IMG/VR virus record: IMGVR_UViG_3300025536_000023
Coordinates: 1-42,345 of that record
Strand: one strand, 5' to 3'
Length of the DNA stretch: 42,345 nucleotides
Source of the DNA: a virus
The translations under genes were made by a program, and so were the position numbers. The first letter of the stretch is position 1; every line of letters starts with the position of its first letter. The notes under the pieces are model-generated. The model was not told the DNA's origin and did not search any database. It saw nothing but the letters and a program-made list of their open reading frames with translations. This document shows, in pieces, positions 8,480 to 16,774 of this stretch.

Positions 8480-8976
8480 CGCTGCGTTTCCTCTGCGGCT
8501 TCCGCCGCCTTGATCGCACGGCGCGCGTGCTCGGCCTCGAACTCGATACCCGTCGCCCACGGCGGGCGGTGGGTCTTGATCGTGTGGGTTTGCTCTGCGC
8601 CATCCGCCCCCGCGGGGGTTGTGACTGTCTCGATGTAGTCGACGCGGTAGAAGGCGCTCGCGATGGACCCGGCGCAGATCATCACGGCGCAGAGGGACGC
8701 GATGCTGACCATGAACGCGGGGACGTGGAGCGAGCCGGACTCGCCGGTGTCCTTCTGATCCTCGCCGCTTTCGACCCGCCCGCGCCGCCGTTCCTCCATA
8801 CCGATGTCGATCCAGTCGAACATCGAGACGAGCACGCCGACAGTCAACGCCGCCACCGGCTCGGTGTCGAAGTGGTCGCAGGTGATCCACAGGACGGAGA
8901 GCGTCGCGCAGGACGCGTAGAGCCCACGCAGGAGCGCGCGTCGGTACATGCCGTTTGCGTTCGCGATGTTCTTCAT
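8476..8976 (-). CDS. Membrane protein with three hydrophobic segments (holin-like candidate)
   Basis: 166 aa. Hydrophobic stretches lie at about residues 14-32 (LLRGLYASCATLSVLWITC), 41-55 (VAALTVGVLVSMFDW) and 87-112 (VPAFMVSIASLCAVMICAGS). A charged loop separates the second and third, and a basic/acidic cytoplasmic-looking tail ends the protein. An SD GGAG stands about 9 bases before the ATG. The small size, multiple membrane spans and pairing with the adjacent membrane protein fit a holin or an accessory lysis protein. No family motif is recognised and no endolysin lies nearby, so this is only a candidate. Confidence 0.6.
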   Translation of the reverse strand: MKNIANANGMYRRALLRGLYASCATLSVLWITCDHFDTEPVAALTVGVLVSMFDWIDIGMEERRRGRVESGEDQKDTGESGSLHVPAFMVSIASLCAVMICAGSIASAFYRVDYIETVTTPAGADGAEQTHTIKTHRPPWATGIEFEAEHARRAIKAAEAAEETQR

Positions 8977-8993
8977 GGTGTGCGCTCCGGTTG

Positions 8994-9377
8994 CTAGTTC
9001 CCGCTGCGCCGAACGCGCGGGCGCTCCTCGCGGTCGAGCCCCAGCGCCTCCGCTACGATCTCCAGCGTCCTGCGGTTCTGCTCGTCGTTCTTGCGCAGCA
9101 TTTCCGCGAACTGGTCCTCTCGCGTCTCCGCGCTCTCGACCGACTTGCGCAGCGTGTCAAAGCTCAACGCGAGCTGCGCGCGGTCCTTGTCCTGCTGCTC
9201 GAGGTTGCGCTTGAAGATCATCGCGATGAACGAGCCCATCGCGAGAATGACCATCGTGAGCCATCCGAGTACCGCCGCGAGGTGCGTCGTGTTGATCGTG
9301 ACTTCCTCGGCAGACACGAGCGCGGCGGACGCCGAAAGGGCGAGCACCGCGAGCAAGGAGGACGGGTCGAAGGGCAT
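8994..9377 (-). CDS. Membrane-anchored coiled-coil protein (holin/spanin-like candidate)
   Basis: 127 aa. A signal-like hydrophobic N-terminus (SSLLAVLALSASAALVSA) is followed by a second span at about 33-55 (LAAVLGWLTMVILAMGSFIA). A positively charged FKRN stop and a long charged coiled coil (about residues 57-112) come next, and the C-terminus is Arg-rich. The layout, a membrane span then a heptad-rich domain, is seen in XhlA/hemolysin-type phage proteins and in some spanins. It lies between the hydrolase and the three-span membrane protein, so the pair may form the lysis or envelope-interaction unit. Confidence 0.62.
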   Translation of the reverse strand: MPFDPSSLLAVLALSASAALVSAEEVTINTTHLAAVLGWLTMVILAMGSFIAMIFKRNLEQQDKDRAQLALSFDTLRKSVESAETREDQFAEMLRKNDEQNRRTLEIVAEALGLDREERPRVRRSGN

Positions 9378-9420
9378 GGTAGCTAGGTTCCTGGGATGGG
9401 ATGGGTTGGTCTGCTGGGAC

Positions 9421-10833
9421 TCAGGGGAGAGTCACGCCACGTTCTTCCATCATCGCGAACTCGACGTCGATGTTGTCGTCACCGGAGAACCCGAACGCCG
9501 GGCCGTCGAAGCCCTGCGCGGAGCTGATGTTGAACGTGTACTGGTTGCCGACGTACCAACGGTCGCGGTCGGTGACCGGAAGAGACAGCGCTGCGGCAGC
9601 AGCGTAGTGCGCCTCGCGCTCGCGCTTGAAGGCGGGGACGTAGTTGACGTGGTGCTCGGTCGACGACGCGAACGGGAGATCGTCGGCGTCCCACGCGGCA
9701 AGCGTCTGCGCCGCCGTGCGGAACGTGCGGTAAGTGTCGTTCCCGTAGACGATCGTTGCCGTCGTCGTGATGTTGAACGAGCCGCCCGACCAAGAGCACA
9801 GCCCCGTCCAGTTGGCGACGATGTCGGATCCGCCCGCGCCCGCGTCGATGTGAAAGACCTTCAGCCCCTCGGTGTCGTCTTGCACGAGCCGCACGGTCCC
9901 GGTCGCGCCGCCAGCGGCGGAGATCGCGTCGCCCGGCGAGGGAACGGTGCCCGTGATGTCGAGCGGATCGACGGCCCAGAGAATGCCCGAGTTCTGGAAC
10001 GACGATTCGCCCAGCGAGATCGCGTTGCAGATCATCACCGAGACGTCGAGGTTGGACCGGTGCCGCGCTTCAGCAGCGGATATCGGGCTCGCGGCGTACT
10101 TCAACTCGCTCGGCACCTGACCGAATTTCGAGTAGGTGGACACGCCAGCGACGACCGAACTCGGCACGCTCGACTGGTACAGCGTCCCGGCCGGGGCGAA
10201 GTACGGCACCGCCGCCGCGCTCCCCTGGTAGCGGCGCAGGTCCGTCGCGCAGTCGTAGGCGAACACGCCGCCCACCCGATGCGAGCGCGTGTAGGTGAAA
10301 ACGCCCTTGGCGGTTGCCCGACCCGAAGGGTCGTAGTCGAGCCAGCCGTCGGGCTGCATCGCGACGAGCAGCGACATGATCGAACCGGCCGAGTTGCCTT
10401 TGAGCCAGTACGACGCATCCGCGTCGGGGAGGACGCGGGACGTGGAGCCGGTCGCGAGCCCGTCGGCGCGGTGCGTCTTGAGGAACTGGACCGCACGGCC
10501 GATGGCGCGCGGAATCTGCGGGTAGCGATTCGACGACGAGTAGCGCGAAGTGGAAGTCGTCTGCCACCCGTACGGGTACTCGATCCAAAAGACGGCGATG
10601 CCCGCGTCCATGTAGCGGTCCATGCCCGACTTCTCGAGCAGGATCGCGGTCGGCTCGTGCTTCCACGAATTCGCGTTGGTTTGCGCAATCCAGCCGCCGC
10701 CGTGCGCGTCGATGAGGACGGCGTTGATCGTGCCCGTCGGCAGGAAGCCAACGAGGACGGCGCGCGGGTCGTCGGCGTAACGCACGACGACGTCGGCGGC
10801 GATCATCGTGTAGGCGGCTCGGGTTCCGGTCAT
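9421..10833 (-). CDS. Alpha/beta-hydrolase (esterase-like) in the virion gene cluster
   Basis: 470 aa. Residues 39-48 (VLIDAHGGGW) carry the HGGGW oxyanion-hole motif of hormone-sensitive-lipase/carboxylesterase-type hydrolases. Residues 146-151 (GNSAGS) are a nucleophile elbow GxSxG with Ser148. A strand VSVMICN near 264-270 fits the late core strand. A Gly/Thr-rich insert (about 300-340, GGATGTVRLVQDD) resembles inserts in the tail tube, and STEHHVNYVP (391-400) could supply the catalytic His. The gene lies between the fibre and the membrane proteins. It may remove acyl groups from surface polysaccharide or act on lipid. Motifs are clear; the catalytic acid and the virion location are inferred. 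Confidence 0.72.
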   Translation of the reverse strand: MTGTRAAYTMIAADVVVRYADDPRAVLVGFLPTGTINAVLIDAHGGGWIAQTNANSWKHEPTAILLEKSGMDRYMDAGIAVFWIEYPYGWQTTSTSRYSSSNRYPQIPRAIGRAVQFLKTHRADGLATGSTSRVLPDADASYWLKGNSAGSIMSLLVAMQPDGWLDYDPSGRATAKGVFTYTRSHRVGGVFAYDCATDLRRYQGSAAAVPYFAPAGTLYQSSVPSSVVAGVSTYSKFGQVPSELKYAASPISAAEARHRSNLDVSVMICNAISLGESSFQNSGILWAVDPLDITGTVPSPGDAISAAGGATGTVRLVQDDTEGLKVFHIDAGAGGSDIVANWTGLCSWSGGSFNITTTATIVYGNDTYRTFRTAAQTLAAWDADDLPFASSTEHHVNYVPAFKREREAHYAAAAALSLPVTDRDRWYVGNQYTFNISSAQGFDGPAFGFSGDDNIDVEFAMMEERGVTLP

Positions 10834-10861
10834 GGGGTGCGCTCGTGTTCTGGGCCGCGCG

Positions 10862-13009
10862 CTAGCGCTTCCGGTTGCGGTTGAGGCGGGTGACGCCGCC
10901 GCGAATGTCGAGCACGTTCACGCCGTCTTGGTCGCCGCTCATCGCCGCGCGCAGAGCAAGCTGCGTCGTCTGTGGGCCAAGCCGGATGGCACCCGCCGTG
11001 AAAGAACCGGTCGCGCCAGCGACCGCGCTCCACGTCCCGTCGGCGGCGCGCTTGTAGATCGCGTAGTCGACCGTGTCGCCCGACTTGATGCGCACGGCCT
11101 CGCTGAACGGCCGGTAGCGCACGATGCGTCGCCCGTTGAGCACCTCGAGCACTTCGCCGCAGACCGTGCCGCCCACGCTCAAGAGCGTCGTCGTGGCCTG
11201 AACGTTGTTGACGCTCGACGTGACGCAGACGAAAGGCACCGAAGCGGACAGGTCCGCGCTCGTGCAAATCTCGTCCCACTGCCCGCCGTAGTCGTGCGCC
11301 GTCGTGATGAATGCGTCGGTGCCCGAGCCGTTGTAGTCGGTCGTCGCGAAGAGCAGCGGCGCGCCGGTCGCGCGGATGGCGCCCGTGTTACTGAACCCCT
11401 TGCCCGGCGACGTGCGAGGCGCCGCCGCGCGCCACGACTTCGCGCCCGTCACGCCTTCGGTCGCAACGACGGTCGTCGTCGTCGATCCGACTTGATCGCA
11501 GACTTCGAACGTGTCGAGTTGGCAGTACCAGAACACGCCATCCTCGGTGTCGCCCGAGCCGCGCCCGTCGGCGCAGCCCACGATGCGCAAGCGGCACGGG
11601 ACGAAGTCGGAGTTGGAGGTGTTCGTGGCGAGGTCGAACGCGAACTTGACGGCCTTCCACGAACCGTGGCCCGCGTAGCGCGTGACGAGGACTTCGTCCG
11701 ATTCTCCGGGGGTCGGGTTGAAGGGAACGTAGACCGCGCCAGCGACCGGAGCCGTGCTCGGCTTGAACGTGTCGTCGGTGATCTTGTCGACGTAGTACCA
11801 GCCCGAATCGACGAGGTCGGGCATCATCCCGATCGTGCGATCCGCCGTGCTCAGGAAAACGCGGTCGTCGTCGACGAGCCCGTGCGCCGTCAAGGTGATG
11901 AGGCAGTTGCCGGAGCCGTCGTCGGACACGACGCCGGGCTCGTGCGTCTGCACGCCCGACTCGGCCCCGATCACCTTGTGCCGCTCGAAAGCCGTCGTTG
12001 TGTTGTCGCCGCCGTACTCCAGCCGCACGTCGCCGTCCGGGTCGAGCACGACGTACAGCGTCCCCGCGCGGCCGATTTTGAGCGCGCCGAACAGGTCGAT
12101 CTCCAAGACCGCCCCGCCGGTGAATGCCCCCGGAGGGAGCGGGATGCCGTCGTCCCAGTACATCGACGCCTGGATGGGCGTCTCGGTGTTCGCGGGCGCG
12201 TTGCTCGCGGGGCTGTCGGTGTTCGGCACGCCGATGGGCGAGTAGAGCGCGACGTCCGAGGTCGAAGCGAAGGCGTTCGGGTACGTGCCGCCGAACACGG
12301 CCGGGAGTTCGGCGTAGAAGTACGCGCTCGCGTAGCCCGTCGTGTCGGTGCCGCAGCGCCATCGGTTCTGCCCGATGACCCACAGGATTTCCGGCTCGCT
12401 CGTTGCGTCGGGGTCGATGGGCGCCGAAGCCTGCGCAGCGAGTTCGCGCAGTCGCGCGACGTCGTCGATCTTGAGCTTGTCCGCGACCGCTGCGAACCCG
12501 GGCGAGTTCTCGCTCACGTCAGCGTGCAACGCCCCGCCCGCTTGCGTCCCGTGCGCGTGCGCGTGGTCCGAGCGAGCCGCGGTCGTGCCGACCCCGACCG
12601 CGCCCGCGGCAGCGACGTCGGCGGGGGTCGAGTTCGTGAGCGCAGCGGCGGCAGCCGCGATCCCGTCCAGCTTGGCCTTGTCGGCGCCCGTCATGAACCC
12701 GGCCGCGCCGGAGGCAACCGCATTCGGGTGGGTCGCCCCGCCGATCCCGAAATGGCTCGTCTGCGAAGCGAGCAGATTGGAGTCCGTCGCAAGCCGAACC
12801 GCCGCCTCAGCATCCAACTCGGCCTGCGTGACGGCCGGGGCTGCCCAATCGGCGTCCCCGTCCGTGCCGGATTGCTTGGTCAGGACGTCGCCCGCCACCC
12901 CGCCCGCGGGCAGCGCGTTCTCGCCGGGGATCGTCTCATCAGCGGCGATCTCGCGCAGCGTCGCCGGCGAGGTCGTCACATCGAGAACGATCGGGAGCTT
13001 TTCGGCCAT
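10862..13009 (-). CDS. Fibre/appendage protein
   Basis: 715 aa from the ATG at 13009. The N-terminal 170 residues hold two copies of a fibre-type motif: HPNAVASGAAGFMTGADK followed by AKLDGI, and later LHADVSENSPGFAAVADK. Between them is TTAARSDHAHAHGTQAGG, a pattern common in phage fibres where xxxDHxHxH precedes a trimeric repeat. The remainder is Gly/Thr/Val/Asp-rich with repeated short beta segments and many Trp/Tyr, as expected of a receptor- or glycan-binding region. No enzymatic motif was seen. Unusually, it lies between the capsid genes and the head-tail connectors rather than after the tape measure, so it could be a head fibre. Confidence 0.72.
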   Translation of the reverse strand: MAEKLPIVLDVTTSPATLREIAADETIPGENALPAGGVAGDVLTKQSGTDGDADWAAPAVTQAELDAEAAVRLATDSNLLASQTSHFGIGGATHPNAVASGAAGFMTGADKAKLDGIAAAAAALTNSTPADVAAAGAVGVGTTAARSDHAHAHGTQAGGALHADVSENSPGFAAVADKLKIDDVARLRELAAQASAPIDPDATSEPEILWVIGQNRWRCGTDTTGYASAYFYAELPAVFGGTYPNAFASTSDVALYSPIGVPNTDSPASNAPANTETPIQASMYWDDGIPLPPGAFTGGAVLEIDLFGALKIGRAGTLYVVLDPDGDVRLEYGGDNTTTAFERHKVIGAESGVQTHEPGVVSDDGSGNCLITLTAHGLVDDDRVFLSTADRTIGMMPDLVDSGWYYVDKITDDTFKPSTAPVAGAVYVPFNPTPGESDEVLVTRYAGHGSWKAVKFAFDLATNTSNSDFVPCRLRIVGCADGRGSGDTEDGVFWYCQLDTFEVCDQVGSTTTTVVATEGVTGAKSWRAAAPRTSPGKGFSNTGAIRATGAPLLFATTDYNGSGTDAFITTAHDYGGQWDEICTSADLSASVPFVCVTSSVNNVQATTTLLSVGGTVCGEVLEVLNGRRIVRYRPFSEAVRIKSGDTVDYAIYKRAADGTWSAVAGATGSFTAGAIRLGPQTTQLALRAAMSGDQDGVNVLDIRGGVTRLNRNRKR

Positions 13010-13056
13010 GGTGAGTGGGGTGGAACAGCTGGACGGGTGGGGTGGACGGAGCGCGA

Positions 13057-13467
13057 CTAGCCCTTGGCGGGGGCCGGCACGTTGGGCAGCGCGTCGACCG
13101 TCGGGAGGTTCGACTGGCCCGGGTTGCCCGCAGGCCGCACGGGAGCGCGCGGGACGGGACCGGCCTTCGGCTTGGCCTCGGGGGCGAGTTCCTGCGCCGC
13201 AGGCGCAGGGGCAGCGGCGGGCGCAGCCTTGGCCGCGTCCCGCAGGAACATCGCCACGCGCGGGAGCTTGACCGCGCTCGGCGTGGGGACGGATCCCTCG
13301 GGCGCCGGCTGGAACTTGTGCATCTGGCCCCTGCAGAGTTCGGCTTCGCCGGGCACGTCGAGGTCGATGATGTCGCCCGCCTTCGCGCGGACGTTCGTTT
13401 CGGACGACGCCCACATCGACTCCGGGATGGTGAGGACGAAGGGCGGCTTGACTTGCTGGAGGTTCAT
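13057..13467 (-). CDS. Pro/Ala-rich hypothetical protein
   Basis: 136 aa. The chosen ATG at 13467 gives MNLQQVKPPFVLTIPESMWA. A short globular part with an AGDIIDLDVPGEAEL segment spans about residues 1-75. A disordered tail of Ala, Pro and Lys follows (AAKAAPAAAPAPAAQ). The open frame extends further upstream, but that part covers the hairpin after the decoration gene and looks non-coding. There is no SD. A minor head protein or a linker for the following fibre is possible; no family recognised. Confidence 0.6.
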   Translation of the reverse strand: MNLQQVKPPFVLTIPESMWASSETNVRAKAGDIIDLDVPGEAELCRGQMHKFQPAPEGSVPTPSAVKLPRVAMFLRDAAKAAPAAAPAPAAQELAPEAKPKAGPVPRAPVRPAGNPGQSNLPTVDALPNVPAPAKG

Positions 13468-13588
13468 GGGAGAGAGGCTTTCGAGGTGAAGAGGGTTGAC
13501 GTTCGAGGGTTGGGCTGGTCTGCGCGCAAGCGCAGGCGGGCGAGGTCGGGGAAACCGGCCCCGCCCGCGTTCGATTGTGAGGTGTGCC

Positions 13589-13619
13589 GCGCGCGGCTCG
13601 ATCAACTCAAGCCGCGCGC
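13589..13619 (-). terminator. Hairpin after the decoration-protein gene
   Basis: Perfect 10-bp GC stem (AGCCGCGCGC / GCGCGCGGCT, arms 13610-13619 and 13589-13598) with an 11-nt loop, starting 8 nt past the stop at 13627. No U-run follows, so it may attenuate transcription or protect the upstream mRNA end. A second GC hairpin is possible around 13535-13566. Confidence 0.55.
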
Positions 13620-13626
13620 CGCAGGC

Positions 13627-14073
13627 TCAGGGGTAGAAGCCGGCGATTTCGGTGCCGAGGAACTCGGTGTCGACCGGGTTGAACAGCTCGACCGACACGC
13701 ACAGCTGCGACACCGTGAAGGTGCCCGTCTTGGTCCACGCGATCTTGAGGTAACGCTCCACCGCCGTCAGGTCGATGACGATGATGCGCGTGGCCTGATC
13801 GTTGGCCGCGAGGAAGGTGCCCGACGTCTTCGCCGTCAGGCTCGACTCGATGTCCGCGAACGCGTCGGCGCTGGCGTTGTCGCTCGACTGCTGAACCTTC
13901 CACGCCCAGCTCGTGCCGCCCGTCAAGGTGCCGGACTTGACGGTGACCTTGGCGAAGCGGAAGCCTTCGGTGTCGCAGGACACGTTGTCCGAGCCGGTCG
14001 GCGCGGTGTCGACGTAGTCCTTGAGCAGGGTCATGTCCGCCTGCTTCGTGTTGGAGGGATCCTGGAGAGACAT
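13627..14073 (-). CDS. Probable capsid decoration protein
   Basis: 148 aa from the ATG at 14073, with GGAG about 10 bases upstream. The sequence is strand-rich with alternating Thr/Val (FAKVTVKSGTLTGGTSWAWK, IIVIDLTAVERYLKIAWTK) and ends FNPVDTEFLGTEIAGFYP. It directly follows the major capsid gene. Like that gene it is followed by a strong hairpin, consistent with an abundant head protein. The jelly-roll-like strand pattern (xVQQSSDNASADAFADIES, then CVSVELF) fits a head-stabilising or decoration protein. The family is not recognised; the role is inferred from context. Confidence 0.65.
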   Translation of the reverse strand: MSLQDPSNTKQADMTLLKDYVDTAPTGSDNVSCDTEGFRFAKVTVKSGTLTGGTSWAWKVQQSSDNASADAFADIESSLTAKTSGTFLAANDQATRIIVIDLTAVERYLKIAWTKTGTFTVSQLCVSVELFNPVDTEFLGTEIAGFYP

Positions 14074-14146
14074 GTGAGAAAGCTCCTCGTTGGAGGTGTG
14101 TTGATCGGAATCGGTGAACGGTGGTTTGAACGGTGGGTTGATGGGC

Positions 14147-14177
14147 GCAGCCCGAAGGGATCTCCCCTCCGGGCCGC
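14147..14177 (-). terminator. Hairpin after the major capsid gene
   Basis: On the minus strand GCGGCCCGGAGGG-GAGAT-CCCTTCGGGCTGC forms a 13-bp stem (11 Watson-Crick pairs plus two G-U in RNA) with a 5-nt loop, 11 nt past the capsid stop. It lacks a U-run. Likely an attenuator or 3'-end stabiliser. Confidence 0.6.
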
Positions 14178-14188
14178 ACCGCGCGCGA

Positions 14189-15349
14189 TTACGCGCCCAT
14201 GCTGAACGACTCGCCGCGGCGCACCGCGACATCGAAGAATGCGACCGTGCGCAGGTGGCGCTGCACCGTGCGGAAGCCGAGCTGGTTCGTCGCCTCGACC
14301 ATCAGGCCGCCCCACTGGCCGATCAGCAGATCCGCCCAGTTGCCGAAGATCAGGTCGTTGGTGCCGAGCTGGGTCGTCGCCGCCTGCTTGTAGCCGCAGA
14401 TCGTCTTGGCCTGCTCGTTCCAGAGCTCGCGATTGCCGAGCGGCTGGATGTTCGCCTTGTTGTCGGTGCCGCCCGTGACGTCCTTCACCTGCTTGATCCG
14501 GTTCTTCGTCGCGACCGACAGCGCCCAGCCGAGGTTGCCCTCGAGCGCGTTGGCGTTCTCGACGTCGTTGATCATGTTCTGGAGCAGGTCGTAGGTCGGC
14601 GCGCTACCCGCGTTCGTCTCGGTCGAGACGCCGGCCCAGTTGATGAGGCCGAGCGGCTGCTGACCACCCGTGCCGCTGATGCCGGCGAGGTCCAGCTTCA
14701 GCGCCATCTGCGCCGCCTGGTCCGAGCGGATCATCGACTCGACGGCCGGCTGCAGCGTGTGCAGCAGGTCGCTCCACGGCGTGATCGTCGCGAGGATCTT
14801 CGGCGTCATGGAGAGCTGGCCCATGGTCAGCTGCGAGTCCGTGATGCTCGCGGCCTCGTTGAGCCAGTACGCCGTGGTGCCGCCCGTGACCTTCGGGATG
14901 TTCAGCGGCGAGACGGTCAGGCCGCTGAGCTGCGTCGCGCCGAGGTTGGCGAGCACGCTCTTGGCGTAGAGCAGCGGAATGATCTGGTCGACGGCGATCT
15001 CGGTCGGGACGGCGAAACCGCCGGCCGAGTCGGGAACCGTGCCCATCGCCTTGACGTTCTTGGTCGTCTCGTCTGCGATGGCCTTCTCCATGCCGGCCTC
15101 GGACCAGTTGTTGGTCCAGACGCCGCGGTAGAACTTGGCGAGCGAGAACTTCTCGCCCTTGTGCGTCGCCTCGGCCGAGCCGGGGAGGCTGAACGCGCGC
15201 TGGATCTCGGCCTGCTTGGCGAGGTTCGCGGCGACCTCGGCCTTGTGCTCGGTGACCATCTTCGAGAGCGCCTCGAAGTTGGCGGCGTGCCCCTTCTCGA
15301 CCTCGGCGCGGATGGCGTCGGTCAGGGCCTTCAGTTGTTCGGGAGTCAT
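14189..15349 (-). CDS. Major capsid protein, HK97 fold
   Basis: 386 aa. The N-terminal 50-60 residues are a charged helix (TPEQLKALTDAIRAEVEKG), a short delta-domain-like scaffold expected to be cut off by the prohead protease. The mature part contains hallmark segments of HK97-type capsids: TVPDSAGGFAVPTEIAVD (about 104-121), SGLTVSPLNIPKVTGG, AYWLNEAASITDSQLTMGQL, ALKLDLAGISGTGGQQPLGL and a C-terminal VRRGESFSMGA. It lies right after the protease and portal genes. A strong hairpin follows its stop. Confident. Confidence 0.95.
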   Translation of the reverse strand: MTPEQLKALTDAIRAEVEKGHAANFEALSKMVTEHKAEVAANLAKQAEIQRAFSLPGSAEATHKGEKFSLAKFYRGVWTNNWSEAGMEKAIADETTKNVKAMGTVPDSAGGFAVPTEIAVDQIIPLLYAKSVLANLGATQLSGLTVSPLNIPKVTGGTTAYWLNEAASITDSQLTMGQLSMTPKILATITPWSDLLHTLQPAVESMIRSDQAAQMALKLDLAGISGTGGQQPLGLINWAGVSTETNAGSAPTYDLLQNMINDVENANALEGNLGWALSVATKNRIKQVKDVTGGTDNKANIQPLGNRELWNEQAKTICGYKQAATTQLGTNDLIFGNWADLLIGQWGGLMVEATNQLGFRTVQRHLRTVAFFDVAVRRGESFSMGA

Positions 15350-15425
15350 GGGGTGTCGTCTGTTTCTCGGCGCCGTGCGCCGGGTTGAATCGTGGATCGG
15401 TTGGTTGGGTCGATTGGTTCTGCCG

Positions 15426-16766
15426 TCAGTTCTTCTTGGCGAAGCCCTCGCGCACGGCGTTGACCGCCTGCTCGAGCACCGCCGCGTAGAACTCCCCGCT
15501 GTTTTTCACTCGACTCTCGGGGCTCGGACCGGCTCCCGCAGGGCTCCCGCCCCCGGCTGCCGCTTTGGGCTGCGCAGGGGCCGCGCCTGCCGCGCGGCTG
15601 ATTTCCTCGAGTCGAGTGCTGAGCGTCACGAGGGCATCGCTCAGCTTGGATTGGGTCGACGCGTTCGCGCGGAGCGAGGCGTCCAGTTGTTCGACGAGCG
15701 CGGCGAGGCGCTCGGTGGGGTCCGGCTTCGCCGGGGTGGGCGCGGCCGGATCGGCGGGCGGCGTGGCATCCGAACGGACGTCCGCGGACGTCCCATCGGC
15801 ATCCTTGGCCACGGGAAGGGCATCCAGCTGGACGTCCGAAGCATCCGGGACGTCCGGCGTGGGCTCCGGCTCCAGCGCCGCAGGCGTGGGCGCGGGCGCC
15901 GGGATCAACTCCGCGCCGTCCCCGTCCATATCCACCCCCGCACGCGCGAGCGCGCGCCGGGCCGCAACCTCGAGCCCGCCCAACGCGTGCACCGTGCGCA
16001 CGCGCGACGGCGCGTCGAATGCCTTCGCGATCTCCGCGAGCACCGCATCGAAGTCGCGTTCCGCGAGCCGCTTCGCGGCGACGGCGCTTTCCAAGCTGCG
16101 CTTCAGCGCGTTCGGATTGGCCCCGATGCTCACGACCGACAGTTCGAGCAAGTCGCTCGCTTCGTACACCACGCCCCAGGGACCGAGCCCGAGCTTGACG
16201 CGCTCGTCCTCCGACTCCGGCCGGTGCGACGCGAGCGGCTGGAAGCCGACCGACACGGCCGGCAAGTCGCCGTCGCGCACGAGGTTGTAGAGCACGTCGT
16301 TGGACAGCCCGCCGATGCTCTTCTCGTCCTCGTGGATTCGCGAGGTGGTGAGCAGCGCGCGCATGCCCGCTTCGCTCTTGCCCTTCTTGGCGCTCGTCAC
16401 CCGCCCGATGGGGTGGTTGTGATCGTGCATCCACAGGAGCATCGGGTTGGACTTGAAGTTGGCGAGATCCCAGCCGGCGACGCGGATGATGTCGCCCATG
16501 CGGTCGGGCGTTTCGTCGCTCGCGACGTGGTCCACGCTGCGCGTGGCTTCGGAATCCGAACCGCCACCCTTGCCGCCCGCGGCCTTGCTCGCCCGGCCCC
16601 CGGCCGTCGGCACGTACCGAATGCGCATGTGCTCGCAGTCGGACTTGATCGCGAGCACTTCGGTTTCACCGAGCGCAAGCAGTTCGTCCTGCGTGGCCAC
16701 GCCGGTCCAGATCCGCTTGGCGGTCGCGTCGAACTTGCCGGGGATGAGAATGGTCGGGGTCGTCAT
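15426..16766 (-). CDS. HK97-type prohead protease with a long scaffold-like tail
   Basis: 446 aa from the ATG at 16766; AGGA lies 7 bases upstream and overlaps the end of the portal gene. Residues 81-121 (VASDETPDRMGDIIRVAGWD, then LWMHDHNHPIGR) and 164-180 (RDGDLPAVSVGFQPLAS) are the conserved blocks of the U35 family. His116 and Ser172 are the likely catalytic pair. The protease domain ends near residue 210. About 235 more residues follow: a helix, a Pro/Ala/Asp-rich linker and a coiled coil (LVEQLDASLRANASTQSKLS). Typical family members are 170-230 aa, so the tail may be a fused scaffold. Confident on the protease. Confidence 0.92.
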   Translation of the reverse strand: MTTPTILIPGKFDATAKRIWTGVATQDELLALGETEVLAIKSDCEHMRIRYVPTAGGRASKAAGGKGGGSDSEATRSVDHVASDETPDRMGDIIRVAGWDLANFKSNPMLLWMHDHNHPIGRVTSAKKGKSEAGMRALLTTSRIHEDEKSIGGLSNDVLYNLVRDGDLPAVSVGFQPLASHRPESEDERVKLGLGPWGVVYEASDLLELSVVSIGANPNALKRSLESAVAAKRLAERDFDAVLAEIAKAFDAPSRVRTVHALGGLEVAARRALARAGVDMDGDGAELIPAPAPTPAALEPEPTPDVPDASDVQLDALPVAKDADGTSADVRSDATPPADPAAPTPAKPDPTERLAALVEQLDASLRANASTQSKLSDALVTLSTRLEEISRAAGAAPAQPKAAAGGGSPAGAGPSPESRVKNSGEFYAAVLEQAVNAVREGFAKKN

Positions 16767-16774
16767 GGGTTTCC

